The position numbers and the translations under genes were made by a program. Shown here piece after piece: positions 8,265-15,819 of a stretch of 64,000 nucleotides of DNA. The notes beneath the pieces are model-generated. The model did no database searches, was not told the origin of the DNA, and saw only the letters and a program-made list of their open reading frames with translations. The DNA lies in the NCBI GenBank assembly GCA_039984715.1, contig JBDWUA010000004.1:558001-622000 (forward strand). The letters are read 5' to 3'. Source of the DNA: JABSSA01 sp039984715 (GTDB lineage Bacteria > Pseudomonadota > Alphaproteobacteria > Rhodobacterales > Rhodobacteraceae). The stretch's first letter is position 1. Each line of letters begins with the position of its first letter.

Positions 8265-9542
8265 TCAAGCTGCGCGTGGGCGACGCGGACGGCGTGGTTT
8301 ATGACCGCCCGGCTTTCCGCCAGCGCTGTGTGGCTTGCCACCCGAATGGGGGTTGCGGCCCTGCGGACGTCCACGTCCACCTCTGCCTTGTTTCTTAGGC
8401 GGATCAACCGCCTCTGGCATGACACCGCTTGCAACGGGAATGGTGGTTTTCATCAGCTTCTGGATTTGCAGCAGCAAACCGACTTCTTCTGCACAGCAAA
8501 ACGCAATTGCTTCGCCTTCACGGCCCGCACGTGCTGTCCGCCCAATGCGGTGAACATAATTGTCGGGCACTTCTGGCAGATCAAAGTTGATCACATACGC
8601 CACGCCGGGAATGTCGATCCCGCGTGCCGCCACATCCGTGGCAACCAGCACTTTGGCTGTGCCTTCGCGAAAGGCTTTGATCGCGCGATCCCGTTGGCCT
8701 TGGCTTTTGTTGCCATGCACAGACGTCGCTTGGAATCCGTCGGCGACAAGACCTTTCATCAGCTTTTCGGCACCATGTTTTGTGCGCGAGAAAACCAATG
8801 TCAGGGCTTCCTTGTCTTGCGACAGAATTTCGCGCAGTTTGAATGCCTTTTGGCCTTTGGGCAGGAAATGGATCGATTGCGTGATCTTATCAGCCGCCTT
8901 ACCCGGAGGCGCGACTTGAACCCGTTTCGGGTTGGTCAAATACGCGCGGCTCAGTTCTTCCATTTGTTTTGGCATGGTGGCCGAAAACAACATGGTCTGG
9001 CGTGGGGTTCCCAACGCAGGCGCGATCTGGCGCAACGCGTGAATGAACCCAAGGTCCAACATCTGGTCAGCCTCGTCCAAGACCAGATGGCGCACTTGGC
9101 TAAGGTCAACAGCCCTACGTTCCATAAGGTCGATCAAACGACCGGGTGTTGCCACCAAAATATCAGTGCCGCGCGACAGGAAATTGATTTGGCGCACAAT
9201 GGATTGGCCGCCCACAACGGTGCCAATACGCATATGCGTTTCACGTGTCAGATTGCGCAAGTTGTCGGATATTTGGTTCACCAACTCGCGTGTCGGCGCC
9301 AAAATCAAAGCCTTGACCGTTTTTGGCGCAGGTTGATCCTTCATCGCCAGCAGGTGTTCAACCAAAGGCAATCCAAAGGCCAGTGTTTTACCGGTACCTG
9401 TTTGCGCAAGTCCAAGAATATCATGTCCGTCCAACGCCAGTGGAATGGCTTTCTTTTGGATCGGTGTTGGTTCTGTCAGTTTGGCATCGGCCAATGCCTT
9501 GTTCAATGCTGGCGCTAGCCCAAGCATGGAGAAGTCAGTCAA
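8265..9542 (-). CDS. DEAD-box ATP-dependent RNA helicase (RhlE-like)
   Basis: RNA helicase of 425 residues. All core motifs are present: the Q motif (TEPTPIQ), AQTGTGKT, PTRELV, TPGRL, LDEAD, SAT, then VATDVAARGID and HRIGRTARAG in the second RecA-like domain. The C-terminus is a basic Gly/Arg/Lys/Pro-rich tail (about residues 375-425) that probably binds RNA. I start at TTG 9540-9542 because AAAGGA lies six bases upstream and the protein then opens TDFSMLGL as relatives do. An ATG at 9605 is in frame but has no ribosome-binding site. It sits between trmD and rplS, consistent with a role in ribosome assembly or RNA turnover. Confidence 0.92.
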   Translation of the reverse strand: MTDFSMLGLAPALNKALADAKLTEPTPIQKKAIPLALDGHDILGLAQTGTGKTLAFGLPLVEHLLAMKDQPAPKTVKALILAPTRELVNQISDNLRNLTRETHMRIGTVVGGQSIVRQINFLSRGTDILVATPGRLIDLMERRAVDLSQVRHLVLDEADQMLDLGFIHALRQIAPALGTPRQTMLFSATMPKQMEELSRAYLTNPKRVQVAPPGKAADKITQSIHFLPKGQKAFKLREILSQDKEALTLVFSRTKHGAEKLMKGLVADGFQATSVHGNKSQGQRDRAIKAFREGTAKVLVATDVAARGIDIPGVAYVINFDLPEVPDNYVHRIGRTARAGREGEAIAFCCAEEVGLLLQIQKLMKTTIPVASGVMPEAVDPPKKQGRGGRGRPQGRNPHSGGKPHSAGGKPGGHKPRRPRRPRAA

Positions 9543-9834
9543 AATACGTCCTTTCGGCCCGCACCCGAATGGCGCGGTCGTTACAGAAGGGCCACGCATA
9601 CGCATGGGCCTGAAGGGTCAGGCATAACCTCGGGACAAACAGGCGCTTCCTGTGGGTCCGGTCATGCCCAAAGAACCCTGCGTGATGGGGAACTGGGAAA
9701 TATTATCGCGCACCGTCATACCATTTGGGGTAGAGCCTGCTCACGCGGCAGTGCAGCGATACTGGGCCAATGCAGCAGTTTTGCGCGCAGGTCAAGTATT
9801 CTCTGATTTAACCCTCAGGGTATCGTTGCGGATT

Positions 9835-10632
9835 TTATTGATCTTTCGCGAGGTGCTTGGCCCACAAGTCGGGGCGTCGCGCTTTGGTCAAAGCTTCGGA
9901 TTGGGCCTTGCGCCATTTGGCAATTTCACCGTGATGGCCGGACATCAGAACATCCGGAATGGCGCGCCCTTCCCAATCAGCGGGGCGGGTGAATTGCGGG
10001 TGTTCCAGCAATCCATTGGAAAAGCTTTCTTCTTCGGTGGACGCGGCATTGCCCAACACGCCGGGCAAAAGCCGCACAGTCGCATCCAGCATCGCTTGGG
10101 CTGCGATTTCACCACCGGTCATGACGAAATCACCTAAAGACACTTCCTGAATGCCAAAGGCCTCGAGAACACGTTCGTCGACCCCTTCGAAGCGGCCACA
10201 CAAGATGGTCACACCATCACATCGTGCCAGATCACGTGCCGTGTCTTGGGTAAACGGCTTGCCACGCGGCGACATGTATAAAATCGGCCACCGCCCTCGC
10301 GCATGTTGTTGGGCATCGCGCACAGCGTCCGCCAAAACGTCGGGACGCAGCACCATACCAGCCCCGCCACCCGCAGGCGTGTCATCGACATTGCGATGTT
10401 TGCCAACGCCGTGTTCGCGCAGATCATGGGTGAACAATTGCCACAGCCCGTCTTTCAGCGCTTTCCCAGTTAGGGACGCGCCAAGAACGCCGGGAAATGT
10501 CTCGGGAAACAGAGTGATAATACGGGCTTGCCACACCCCGGCCAGTTCTTCGGTGTCATTCATCAGCGACTGAGGTTTCAGCGTCGGACGAATGGTTTTG
10601 CGCCCCAAAGATTTGCCGGGTCCATCAGACAT
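9835..10632 (-). CDS. trmD: tRNA (guanine-N1)-methyltransferase
   Basis: SPOUT-family enzyme that methylates G37 of tRNAs reading CNN/GGN-type codons and so prevents frameshifting. The 265 residues include ARIITLFPETFPG, the GGGAGMVLRPDV loop, LCGRFEGVDERV, and the trefoil-knot SAM site VSLGDFVMTGGE. About 35 residues precede the canonical start region; this N-terminal extension is common in the Rhodobacteraceae form. It begins one base after the rimM stop, so rimM-trmD form one unit. The order rpsP-rimM-trmD is the classic ribosomal cluster. Confidence 0.95.
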   Translation of the reverse strand: MSDGPGKSLGRKTIRPTLKPQSLMNDTEELAGVWQARIITLFPETFPGVLGASLTGKALKDGLWQLFTHDLREHGVGKHRNVDDTPAGGGAGMVLRPDVLADAVRDAQQHARGRWPILYMSPRGKPFTQDTARDLARCDGVTILCGRFEGVDERVLEAFGIQEVSLGDFVMTGGEIAAQAMLDATVRLLPGVLGNAASTEEESFSNGLLEHPQFTRPADWEGRAIPDVLMSGHHGEIAKWRKAQSEALTKARRPDLWAKHLAKDQ

Positions 10633-10633
10633 A

Positions 10634-11137
10634 TCAGAACAGGCCGTCAGGTGGATCAGCGATGATTTTGCGTGCCTTTAAATCCACGGTCGGAACAACC
10701 GCTTGGGTAAAGGGCAGCAAGACAGTCGATGCTTCACCAGAGATGTGCAATTCCAGCAAATCGGCGGCCCCGTGGTTCATCACAGATTTCACTTTGCCCA
10801 AGGGCGTGCCGCCTGTGTCGAACACATCCAGACCAATCAGGTCGAGGTGGTAATATTCGTCATCTGGCAATACGGGCAATTGGGTGCGTTGCGCAAAAAG
10901 TTGCACACCTTTCAAGGCATCTGCCGCCTCTTTGGTGGTCACTTCGGCGATCCGCGTGATCAAGGCATTTTTGCTGGGGCGGATGACGGCCAGTGAATAG
11001 CTTTTGCCAGTGTCATCGGTAAGCGGTGAATAGGTTTCGATATCCATCGGCTGCGCGCAAAAGCTTTTGACCCGCACTTCGCCTTTGACGCCATAAGCGC
11101 CCGCAATCACACCGACTACAATTAAATCATCGCTCAT
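10634..11137 (-). CDS. rimM: ribosome maturation factor RimM
   Basis: A 167-residue 30S assembly factor that binds uS19 and helps late maturation of the 16S 3' domain. The N-terminal domain opens VVGVIAGAYGVKGEVRVKSF, the conserved RimM signature. The PRC-barrel part contains EYYHLDLIGLDV, and the protein ends in VPTVDLKARKIIADPPDGLF. Its ATG overlaps the stop of the upstream 47-residue gene (ATGA), and trmD starts one base after its stop. Confidence 0.95.
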   Translation of the reverse strand: MSDDLIVVGVIAGAYGVKGEVRVKSFCAQPMDIETYSPLTDDTGKSYSLAVIRPSKNALITRIAEVTTKEAADALKGVQLFAQRTQLPVLPDDEYYHLDLIGLDVFDTGGTPLGKVKSVMNHGAADLLELHISGEASTVLLPFTQAVVPTVDLKARKIIADPPDGLF

Positions 11138-11277
11138 GGATCAAGCCCTCTGCACAGGCCTGCACGTATATCGCCACCTTCTGCGACGCAGGTTTCGGCG
11201 CGTTGATCGCGTTCGAAAAATACGCCCGCCACAAAGGCGAGTAGCATTAAGATGGGAAGACGGATCAGACCAAACAT
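11134..11277 (-). CDS. 47-residue membrane-anchored peptide between rpsP and rimM
   Basis: A small gene from ATG 11275-11277 to TGA 11134-11136. The TGA overlaps the rimM ATG as ATGA, strong evidence of translational coupling. The product starts MFGLIRLPILMLLAFVAG, one hydrophobic helix over about residues 3-20. A short soluble tail follows (FFERDQRAETC, EGGDIRAGLC, ending RGLDP) with two cysteines (residues 30 and 42). It is probably anchored in the inner membrane with the Cys-containing tail in the periplasm. Function is unknown. Small proteins with this layout are, as far as I recall, often left hypothetical at this locus in related genomes. Confidence 0.72.
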   Translation of the reverse strand: MFGLIRLPILMLLAFVAGVFFERDQRAETCVAEGGDIRAGLCRGLDP

Positions 11278-11289
11278 AGTGGAATGTTA

Positions 11290-11310
11290 GGGCCTTGCTG
11301 AACAAGGCCC
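11290..11310 (-). other. intercistronic hairpin after rpsP
   Basis: A perfect eight-base-pair stem (GGGCCTTG with CAAGGCCC) and a five-base loop lies between the rpsP stop and the 47-residue gene. On the minus strand it is not followed by a T-run. It is better read as an attenuating or transcript-stabilising hairpin, which could make rpsP more abundant than rimM-trmD, than as a full terminator. Confidence 0.5.
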
Positions 11311-11322
11311 CAACGTGCCCGC

Positions 11323-11730
11323 TTATTCAGCGGCAGCTTCTTCTGCAGGTGCTTCTTCGGCAGGGGCTTCTTCGGCCGGGGCCGCAGCAGCTTCAGCAGC
11401 CTTAGTTGCTTTTTCTTCAGCGCGGTCTTTTGCTTTTTGACCCGGCTCACCCTTGTTGGGGTTGCTGCGTTCTTTCTTGGTCAAAACGCCAGCGGCTTCC
11501 AACATACGTGCAACACGGTCTGTTGGCTGTGCGCCGTGACCCAACCAGTACTGAATGCGCTCCATGTTCATTTTCACGCGCTCTTCGCTGTCTTTTGGCA
11601 ACAACGGGTTATACGTCCCCAGCTTTTCAATAAAGCGACCATCGCGTGGCATACGGCTGTCCGCAGCAACGATGCGATAGAAAGGGCGCTTTTTCGAGCC
11701 ACCACGGGCCAGACGGATTTTCATAGACAT
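11323..11730 (-). CDS. rpsP: 30S ribosomal protein S16 (bS16)
   Basis: A 135-residue ribosomal protein. The start at ATG 11730 is chosen because AAGGAG precedes it by eight bases and the protein then opens MSMKIRLARGGSKKRPFYRIV, the bS16 N-terminus. The body (residues 1-85) includes EKLGTYNPLLPKD and IQYWLGHGAQPTDRVARML. The last 45 residues are an Ala/Glu/Pro-rich tail with repeats of PAEEA, longer than in enterobacteria but usual for alphaproteobacteria. It is the first ribosomal gene of the rpsP-rimM-trmD group and follows the chorismate mutase gene on the same strand. Confidence 0.96.
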   Translation of the reverse strand: MSMKIRLARGGSKKRPFYRIVAADSRMPRDGRFIEKLGTYNPLLPKDSEERVKMNMERIQYWLGHGAQPTDRVARMLEAAGVLTKKERSNPNKGEPGQKAKDRAEEKATKAAEAAAAPAEEAPAEEAPAEEAAAE

Positions 11731-11796
11731 TGAGTATTCTCCTTTGAATGGCAACGCACGATACGTGCGCGTATTGGGTTGTTGGGCGGATGCCCG

Positions 11797-12096
11797 TTAT
11801 TCTTGGTGCTTCTTATGGTGCTGAATGACTTCAGCGATGATGAAGTTCAGGAACTTCTTGGCAAATTCGGGGTCCAGATCGGCCCGGTTTGCCAGGTCTT
11901 CAAGCCGTGCGATCTGCGTCGCCTCGCGGGCGGGATCGGACGGGGGAAGGTCGTGTTGCGCCTTGAGTTTCCCCACGGCTTTTGTGTGCTTAAAGCGTTC
12001 GCCCAACGTGTAAACAAGGATCGCATCCAAGCGGTCAATGCTCTCACGATGCTCTTTGAGCAGGTCAGAAGCGCGGTTTGATGTTGCGTCAGTCAA
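11797..12096 (-). CDS. chorismate mutase (AroQ class)
   Basis: A 99-residue all-helical protein of the AroQ/CM_2 family that converts chorismate to prephenate for Phe and Tyr synthesis. Characteristic elements are LLKEHRESIDRLDAILVYTLGERF at the N-terminal helix, VGKLKAQHDLPPSDPARE around the active-site Lys/Arg, and FLNFIIAEVIQHHKK at the end. Length is that of monofunctional AroQ. Its start overlaps the stop of the upstream GNAT gene by four bases. It lies just before rpsP, an order seen in other Rhodobacteraceae. Confidence 0.92.
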   Translation of the reverse strand: MTDATSNRASDLLKEHRESIDRLDAILVYTLGERFKHTKAVGKLKAQHDLPPSDPAREATQIARLEDLANRADLDPEFAKKFLNFIIAEVIQHHKKHQE

Positions 12097-12668
12097 TGGG
12101 ACCCCCCTTTGGCGCGTTCGATCCCATCGCGGATCTGATCAGATGTCAGGTGTTCGGGACTTGGGTGGCGCCAGACTTGCATTGGGCCATACCGTTCATG
12201 GGTAAAGTCATAATCAAACGCAGCGCCCAAGCGTTCCGCGACACGCACAGATGCGTCATTTCCGTTTGCGACCATGCTGATAACCGTGGCCCATCCCAAC
12301 ATGTCATAGGCATAGGTCCGCGCCGCCAATCCGGCTTCAGTTGCGTATCCTTTGCCGGTCGCCCCATCGAACAAATCCCAGCCCAGCTCTTGTTCGGGAA
12401 ACCCTTTAGGATGCCACAAACCGACCGTACCAACCGCTGCGTTCGTGGACTTTTCAACAACGGTCCAGCGGCCAAAACCACGCAAGCTCCAATGCCCGGC
12501 TTCTTGGGCCAAAGCGCGCCACGTCAATTCAGCAGATTGCGGCCCGCCCACAAAGCTGGACCGAGGAGAGGCATAAAAGGCGACATAGGCATCAAAATCG
12601 CACAGCTCAGGGCCGCGCATGATCAGACGTTCTGTTTCCAGCGTCGGGATGTTCGGGGCCACGCTCAT
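12093..12668 (-). CDS. GNAT-family N-acetyltransferase, copy 1 of a tandem triplet
   Basis: A 191-residue acetyltransferase of the RimJ/RimL type (Acetyltransf_3). It opens PTLETERLIMRGPELCDFDAYVAFYAS, then FVGGPQS, has VGTVGLWHPKGFPEQELGWDLF at the core strands, and GKGYATEAGLAA for acetyl-CoA binding. The three consecutive genes share this plan, including FVGGP, xELGWxLF and the NDxSxxxAERLGA motif near the end. They arose by tandem duplication and are joined by four-base overlaps. The substrate could be a protein N-terminus or a small molecule; the sequence does not tell. Confidence 0.88.
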   Translation of the reverse strand: MSVAPNIPTLETERLIMRGPELCDFDAYVAFYASPRSSFVGGPQSAELTWRALAQEAGHWSLRGFGRWTVVEKSTNAAVGTVGLWHPKGFPEQELGWDLFDGATGKGYATEAGLAARTYAYDMLGWATVISMVANGNDASVRVAERLGAAFDYDFTHERYGPMQVWRHPSPEHLTSDQIRDGIERAKGGSH

Positions 12669-13162
12669 TGGGGCCTCCGGTGCCGGTAAACAACGTCTGC
12701 GTCGTCGTATTTCTGGGCCAATGGATCAAGCGTCGCGCCAAGCCGTTCAGCCAACGCGATGGATCGATCATTGCGCGCATCGATATAGCTGACCAATGTC
12801 TCAGGTTTGATGTGATCCCAAGTATAGTCCAACGCCAGTTGCCCACATTCAAAGGCAATGCCGCGTCCCTCGAACCCGTCAAACAGGATCCAACCCATTT
12901 CGATTTCTGGAAAATGAGGGGGCTGCATGACTGAAATCTGTCCTGCCAGTTCACCGTCGACGTCAATGGCCCACGCGCCCATGCCATGCAAAGTCCAGCT
13001 CGCGACCTCGGCGCCAAAGGCGTACCAAAGATGGGTCTTGTTCTTGGGCGGGCCGACATATTGCGCGCGCTCGGTTTGGAAGAAATCCCAAAACGTATCC
13101 ACATCCGCAGCCACATGCGGGCGCAGTTGTGCGGTTTGACCTGTCAATGTCGGTGCGATCAT
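12665..13162 (-). CDS. GNAT-family N-acetyltransferase, copy 2 of a tandem triplet
   Basis: A 165-residue paralogue of its neighbours. The N-terminal motif is changed to TLTGQTAQLRPHVAADVDTF, so it lacks the ETERLxLR signature of the other two. It keeps WILFDGFEGRGIAFECGQLA and ARNDRSIALAERLGA, i.e. the acetyl-CoA fold. Four-base overlaps on both sides show that it is translated as part of the chain. The shortened N-terminal region and divergent substrate side suggest a different target from copies 1 and 3. Confidence 0.86.
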   Translation of the reverse strand: MIAPTLTGQTAQLRPHVAADVDTFWDFFQTERAQYVGPPKNKTHLWYAFGAEVASWTLHGMGAWAIDVDGELAGQISVMQPPHFPEIEMGWILFDGFEGRGIAFECGQLALDYTWDHIKPETLVSYIDARNDRSIALAERLGATLDPLAQKYDDADVVYRHRRPQ

Positions 13163-13680
13163 GACGGCCTCGTGTGGCGATAGACGTGACAGGGGTGTTC
13201 CAGATCGACAGCGTTTGGGTCTTCGACCGCGCCAAGGCGTTCGGCCAATGCACAGGACCGATCATTGCCATGGGCGATATAACTGACCATGTGGTCCCAT
13301 TTCAGGGCATTCCAAGCGTGATCAACACAAGTCTGCGCCGCTTCAAATGCAATGCCTTTGCCTTCTTGAGAGGCATTAAACAGCATCCAGCCGACTTCTT
13401 TTTCAGGGCGTGCATCCGGGAACCAATGTCCCACCAAGCCCAAGGGGGCGTCGTCATTGCGCATAGTTAAGATGAACAAACCAAACCCGCGCATGATCCA
13501 ATGGCCCATAACCGTGCCGAAAAAATCCCACGCGTCGCGCCGTGTCTTTGGGCCGCCAACAAATTGCGACCGATCCGACATATAAAACTGAATATAGGCT
13601 TCGGCGTCTTCGGTCCGAGGCGCGCGCAAAATCAATCGCTCTGTTTCAAGCGTCGGTACGCCGGTCAATGCAACGCTCAT
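13159..13680 (-). CDS. GNAT-family N-acetyltransferase, copy 3 of a tandem triplet
   Basis: A 173-residue RimJ/RimL-like acetyltransferase and the promoter-proximal copy of the three. It reads PTLETERLILRAPRTEDAEAYIQFYMSDRSQFVGGP at the N-terminus, then GLVGHWFPDARPEKEVGWMLF, and HGNDRSCALAERLGA toward the C-terminus. Its start overlaps the stop of the upstream NIPSNAP gene by four bases. Co-expression with ffh and rpsP makes acetylation of a ribosomal or translation-linked protein an attractive but untested idea. Confidence 0.88.
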   Translation of the reverse strand: MSVALTGVPTLETERLILRAPRTEDAEAYIQFYMSDRSQFVGGPKTRRDAWDFFGTVMGHWIMRGFGLFILTMRNDDAPLGLVGHWFPDARPEKEVGWMLFNASQEGKGIAFEAAQTCVDHAWNALKWDHMVSYIAHGNDRSCALAERLGAVEDPNAVDLEHPCHVYRHTRPS

Positions 13681-14009
13681 AAGCCCAGCTCCTGAACGCT
13701 GGCACCATCCAGAACAGGGCGTGTAAACGTGCGGTCATAACGCAGAATGCATCCGGTATCCGTTGCATGGCGATAGGCGGCTTGACAGTCGGCGTCTTGC
13801 GCCATTTCCGTGCGATAGGTTTCATAAGCCGTCAGCGATGGGAACGAAAACAAGGCCCAAGCCCGGTCATTGGCCCCCTCATGGGGCAAGAAATACCCGT
13901 GATGCTGTCCACCCATTCGGTTCACCAAATGGATCCAGGCCTTGGCATAGACCTCGAACGCATCGATCTTTGCAGGATCGATCACATATGTGACCGTGCA
14001 GGTGATCAT
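13677..14009 (-). CDS. NIPSNAP-family protein
   Basis: A 110-residue protein of the dimeric alpha/beta-barrel NIPSNAP family. The pattern ITCTVTYVIDPAKIDAFEVYAKAWIHLVNRMGGQHHGYFLPHEG followed by AWALFSFPSLTAYETYR is typical. The molecular function of bacterial NIPSNAP proteins is poorly defined. It overlaps ffh upstream and the GNAT downstream by four bases each, making it a link in the ffh-to-GNAT chain. Confidence 0.82.
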   Translation of the reverse strand: MITCTVTYVIDPAKIDAFEVYAKAWIHLVNRMGGQHHGYFLPHEGANDRAWALFSFPSLTAYETYRTEMAQDADCQAAYRHATDTGCILRYDRTFTRPVLDGASVQELGL

Positions 14010-15505
14010 TTCTTTTTACCGAACCCCGACAACCCTGAAGGCAATCCCATACCGCCGCCCATTCCGGGCATGCCGCCGGGCATTTTGCCACCCATGGCTT
14101 TGGCTGCGGCTTCCATTTGTTTGGGGTCCATTCCGGCCCCCATTTCAGGCATGCCGCCTTTGCCCATCATGGCTTTCATGGCTTGTTTCATCATGCCACC
14201 TTTGCCTTTGCCGAGCTTTTTCATCATGTCGGACATCTGACGGTGCATTTTCAGCAGCTTGTTCAAATCGCTGACGTCCATACCGGACCCCTTCGCGATG
14301 CGCTTCTTGCGGCTGGCTTGAAGAACTTGCGGTGCGGCGCGTTCTTTTTTGGTCATCGACTGGATCATGGCGATCTGCTGTTTTAGGATTTTGTCGTCAA
14401 ATCCGGCATCAGCGACCTGTTTGGACAATTTCCCCATGCCGGGCATCATCCCCATCATGCCTTCCATGCCGCCCATCTTGATCATTTGCTCAAGCTGCAT
14501 CTTAAGGTCGTTCATGTTGAACTGACCTTTGGCCATGCGCTTCATCATGCGCTCGGCTTGTTCGGCCTCAAGGGTTTCCTGTGCGCGTTCCACCAACGAA
14601 ACGATGTCACCCATGCCCAGAATACGACCGGCAACGCGCTCGGGTTCAAAGGTTTCGATGGCGTCCAGCTTTTCGCCAAGGCCGACGAATTTGATGGGTT
14701 TGCCCGTGACCGCACGCATGGACAGGGCTGCACCGCCGCGTCCGTCACCATCCATCCGAGTCAAAACAACACCGGTCACGCCGATTTTGTCGTCAAATTC
14801 GGTCGCTACGTTCACCGCGTCCTGACCGGTCAGGCCATCGACAACCAACAAGGTTTCGCGCGGGTTTGCGACATCACGCACGGCAGCCGCCTGTGCAATC
14901 AGTTCCTGATCGATGTGCAACCGACCTGCGGTATCCAGCATATAGACGTCGTAACCGCCCATGCTGGCTTGGGTCTTGGCGCGTTTGGCGATTGTGACCG
15001 GGTCTTCGCCTTTGACGATCGGCAAGGTGTCGACGCCGATTTGTACGCCCAGAATTTGCAACTGTTCCATCGCAGCCGGACGGTTGACGTCCAACGACGC
15101 CATCAGCACGCGTTTGCCTTCTTTTTCCGTCAGGCGCTTGGCCAGTTTTGCCGTCGTCGTCGTCTTACCTGACCCTTGCAAACCCACCATCAGGATGGGG
15201 GCAGGGGGGCTGTCGATTTTCAACGCACCGGGTTCACCTTCGCCCGTCAATGTATCAATCAACGCGTCGTGTACGATCTTGACGACCTGCTGGCCCGGTG
15301 TGACCGACTTGGTGACGGATTGACCGGTTGCGCGTTCTTGCACAACCTTGATGAAATCGCGCGCCACAGGCAGGGAAACGTCGGCTTCCAACAAGGCGAC
15401 GCGCACTTCGCGCAATGCTGTTTTCACATCGTCTTCGGACAACGCGCCTTGTTTCGTCAGGCGATCAAAGACACCAGAGAGGCGTTCAGAGAGACTTTCA
15501 AACAT
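14006..15505 (-). CDS. ffh: signal recognition particle protein Ffh
   Basis: GTPase subunit of the signal recognition particle (499 residues), which binds signal sequences of membrane proteins and docks them at FtsY. The N domain starts MFESLSERLSGVFDRL. The G domain has the P-loop GLQGSGKTTT, DTAGRLHID and TRMDGDGRGGAALS. The C-terminal M domain, from about residue 300, is very rich in Met (MGGMEGMMGMMPGMGK and a Gly/Met tail), as expected for signal-peptide binding. Expression probably starts upstream of 15505, and the downstream genes to chorismate mutase follow with four-base overlaps. Confidence 0.97.
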   Translation of the reverse strand: MFESLSERLSGVFDRLTKQGALSEDDVKTALREVRVALLEADVSLPVARDFIKVVQERATGQSVTKSVTPGQQVVKIVHDALIDTLTGEGEPGALKIDSPPAPILMVGLQGSGKTTTTAKLAKRLTEKEGKRVLMASLDVNRPAAMEQLQILGVQIGVDTLPIVKGEDPVTIAKRAKTQASMGGYDVYMLDTAGRLHIDQELIAQAAAVRDVANPRETLLVVDGLTGQDAVNVATEFDDKIGVTGVVLTRMDGDGRGGAALSMRAVTGKPIKFVGLGEKLDAIETFEPERVAGRILGMGDIVSLVERAQETLEAEQAERMMKRMAKGQFNMNDLKMQLEQMIKMGGMEGMMGMMPGMGKLSKQVADAGFDDKILKQQIAMIQSMTKKERAAPQVLQASRKKRIAKGSGMDVSDLNKLLKMHRQMSDMMKKLGKGKGGMMKQAMKAMMGKGGMPEMGAGMDPKQMEAAAKAMGGKMPGGMPGMGGGMGLPSGLSGFGKKK

Positions 15506-15819
15506 GGGCCAATCCTTTTTCGACCGTTGACGATTGCCCCGATCTTAAGCCCTAACTTAAGAACGAAGCGGCGAATGCACAAATGCCCCTGCGGGCGCGA
15601 CGCGCTGGCAGGGGGCGATCCCGGGCAATGCCCAAAGGACCGGAAGGTTTCACTCTTCCGGATGTTGTTGCGGCGTATACGTCTGCGCCACAATCGAGTC
15701 AAGTTACCACGGCGACAAGACGCAAGGATGTGCCTTGGCCGGCAAAGCCAGTTCAAAGCGCGCGGATTGCCCCGCATATTTTGCAGCTCTGTTGGCTGAG
15801 GCACACACCCCGACGGTGG
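15506..15819. other. intergenic between the lyase gene and ffh, no gene seen
   Basis: 314 bases with no convincing open frame on either strand. An inverted repeat CCGGAAG...CTTCCGG (15639-15661) could be a weak terminator for the lyase gene, but it lacks a T-run. The ffh promoter is expected close to 15510-15560. Confidence 0.45.

Noticed and set aside
8301..9518. 405-codon plus-strand open frame
   Set aside because: It lies antisense inside the DEAD-box helicase gene and has the low-complexity composition of a reverse-complement shadow.
14486..15172. 228-codon plus-strand frame
   Set aside because: Antisense shadow of ffh, with His/Leu/Gln-rich composition typical of such shadows.
15639..15661. 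Inverted repeat CCGGAAG...CTTCCGG as a terminator of the PatB/MalY gene
   Set aside because: No T-run on the minus strand and more than 150 bases from the stop codon; mentioned only as weak.
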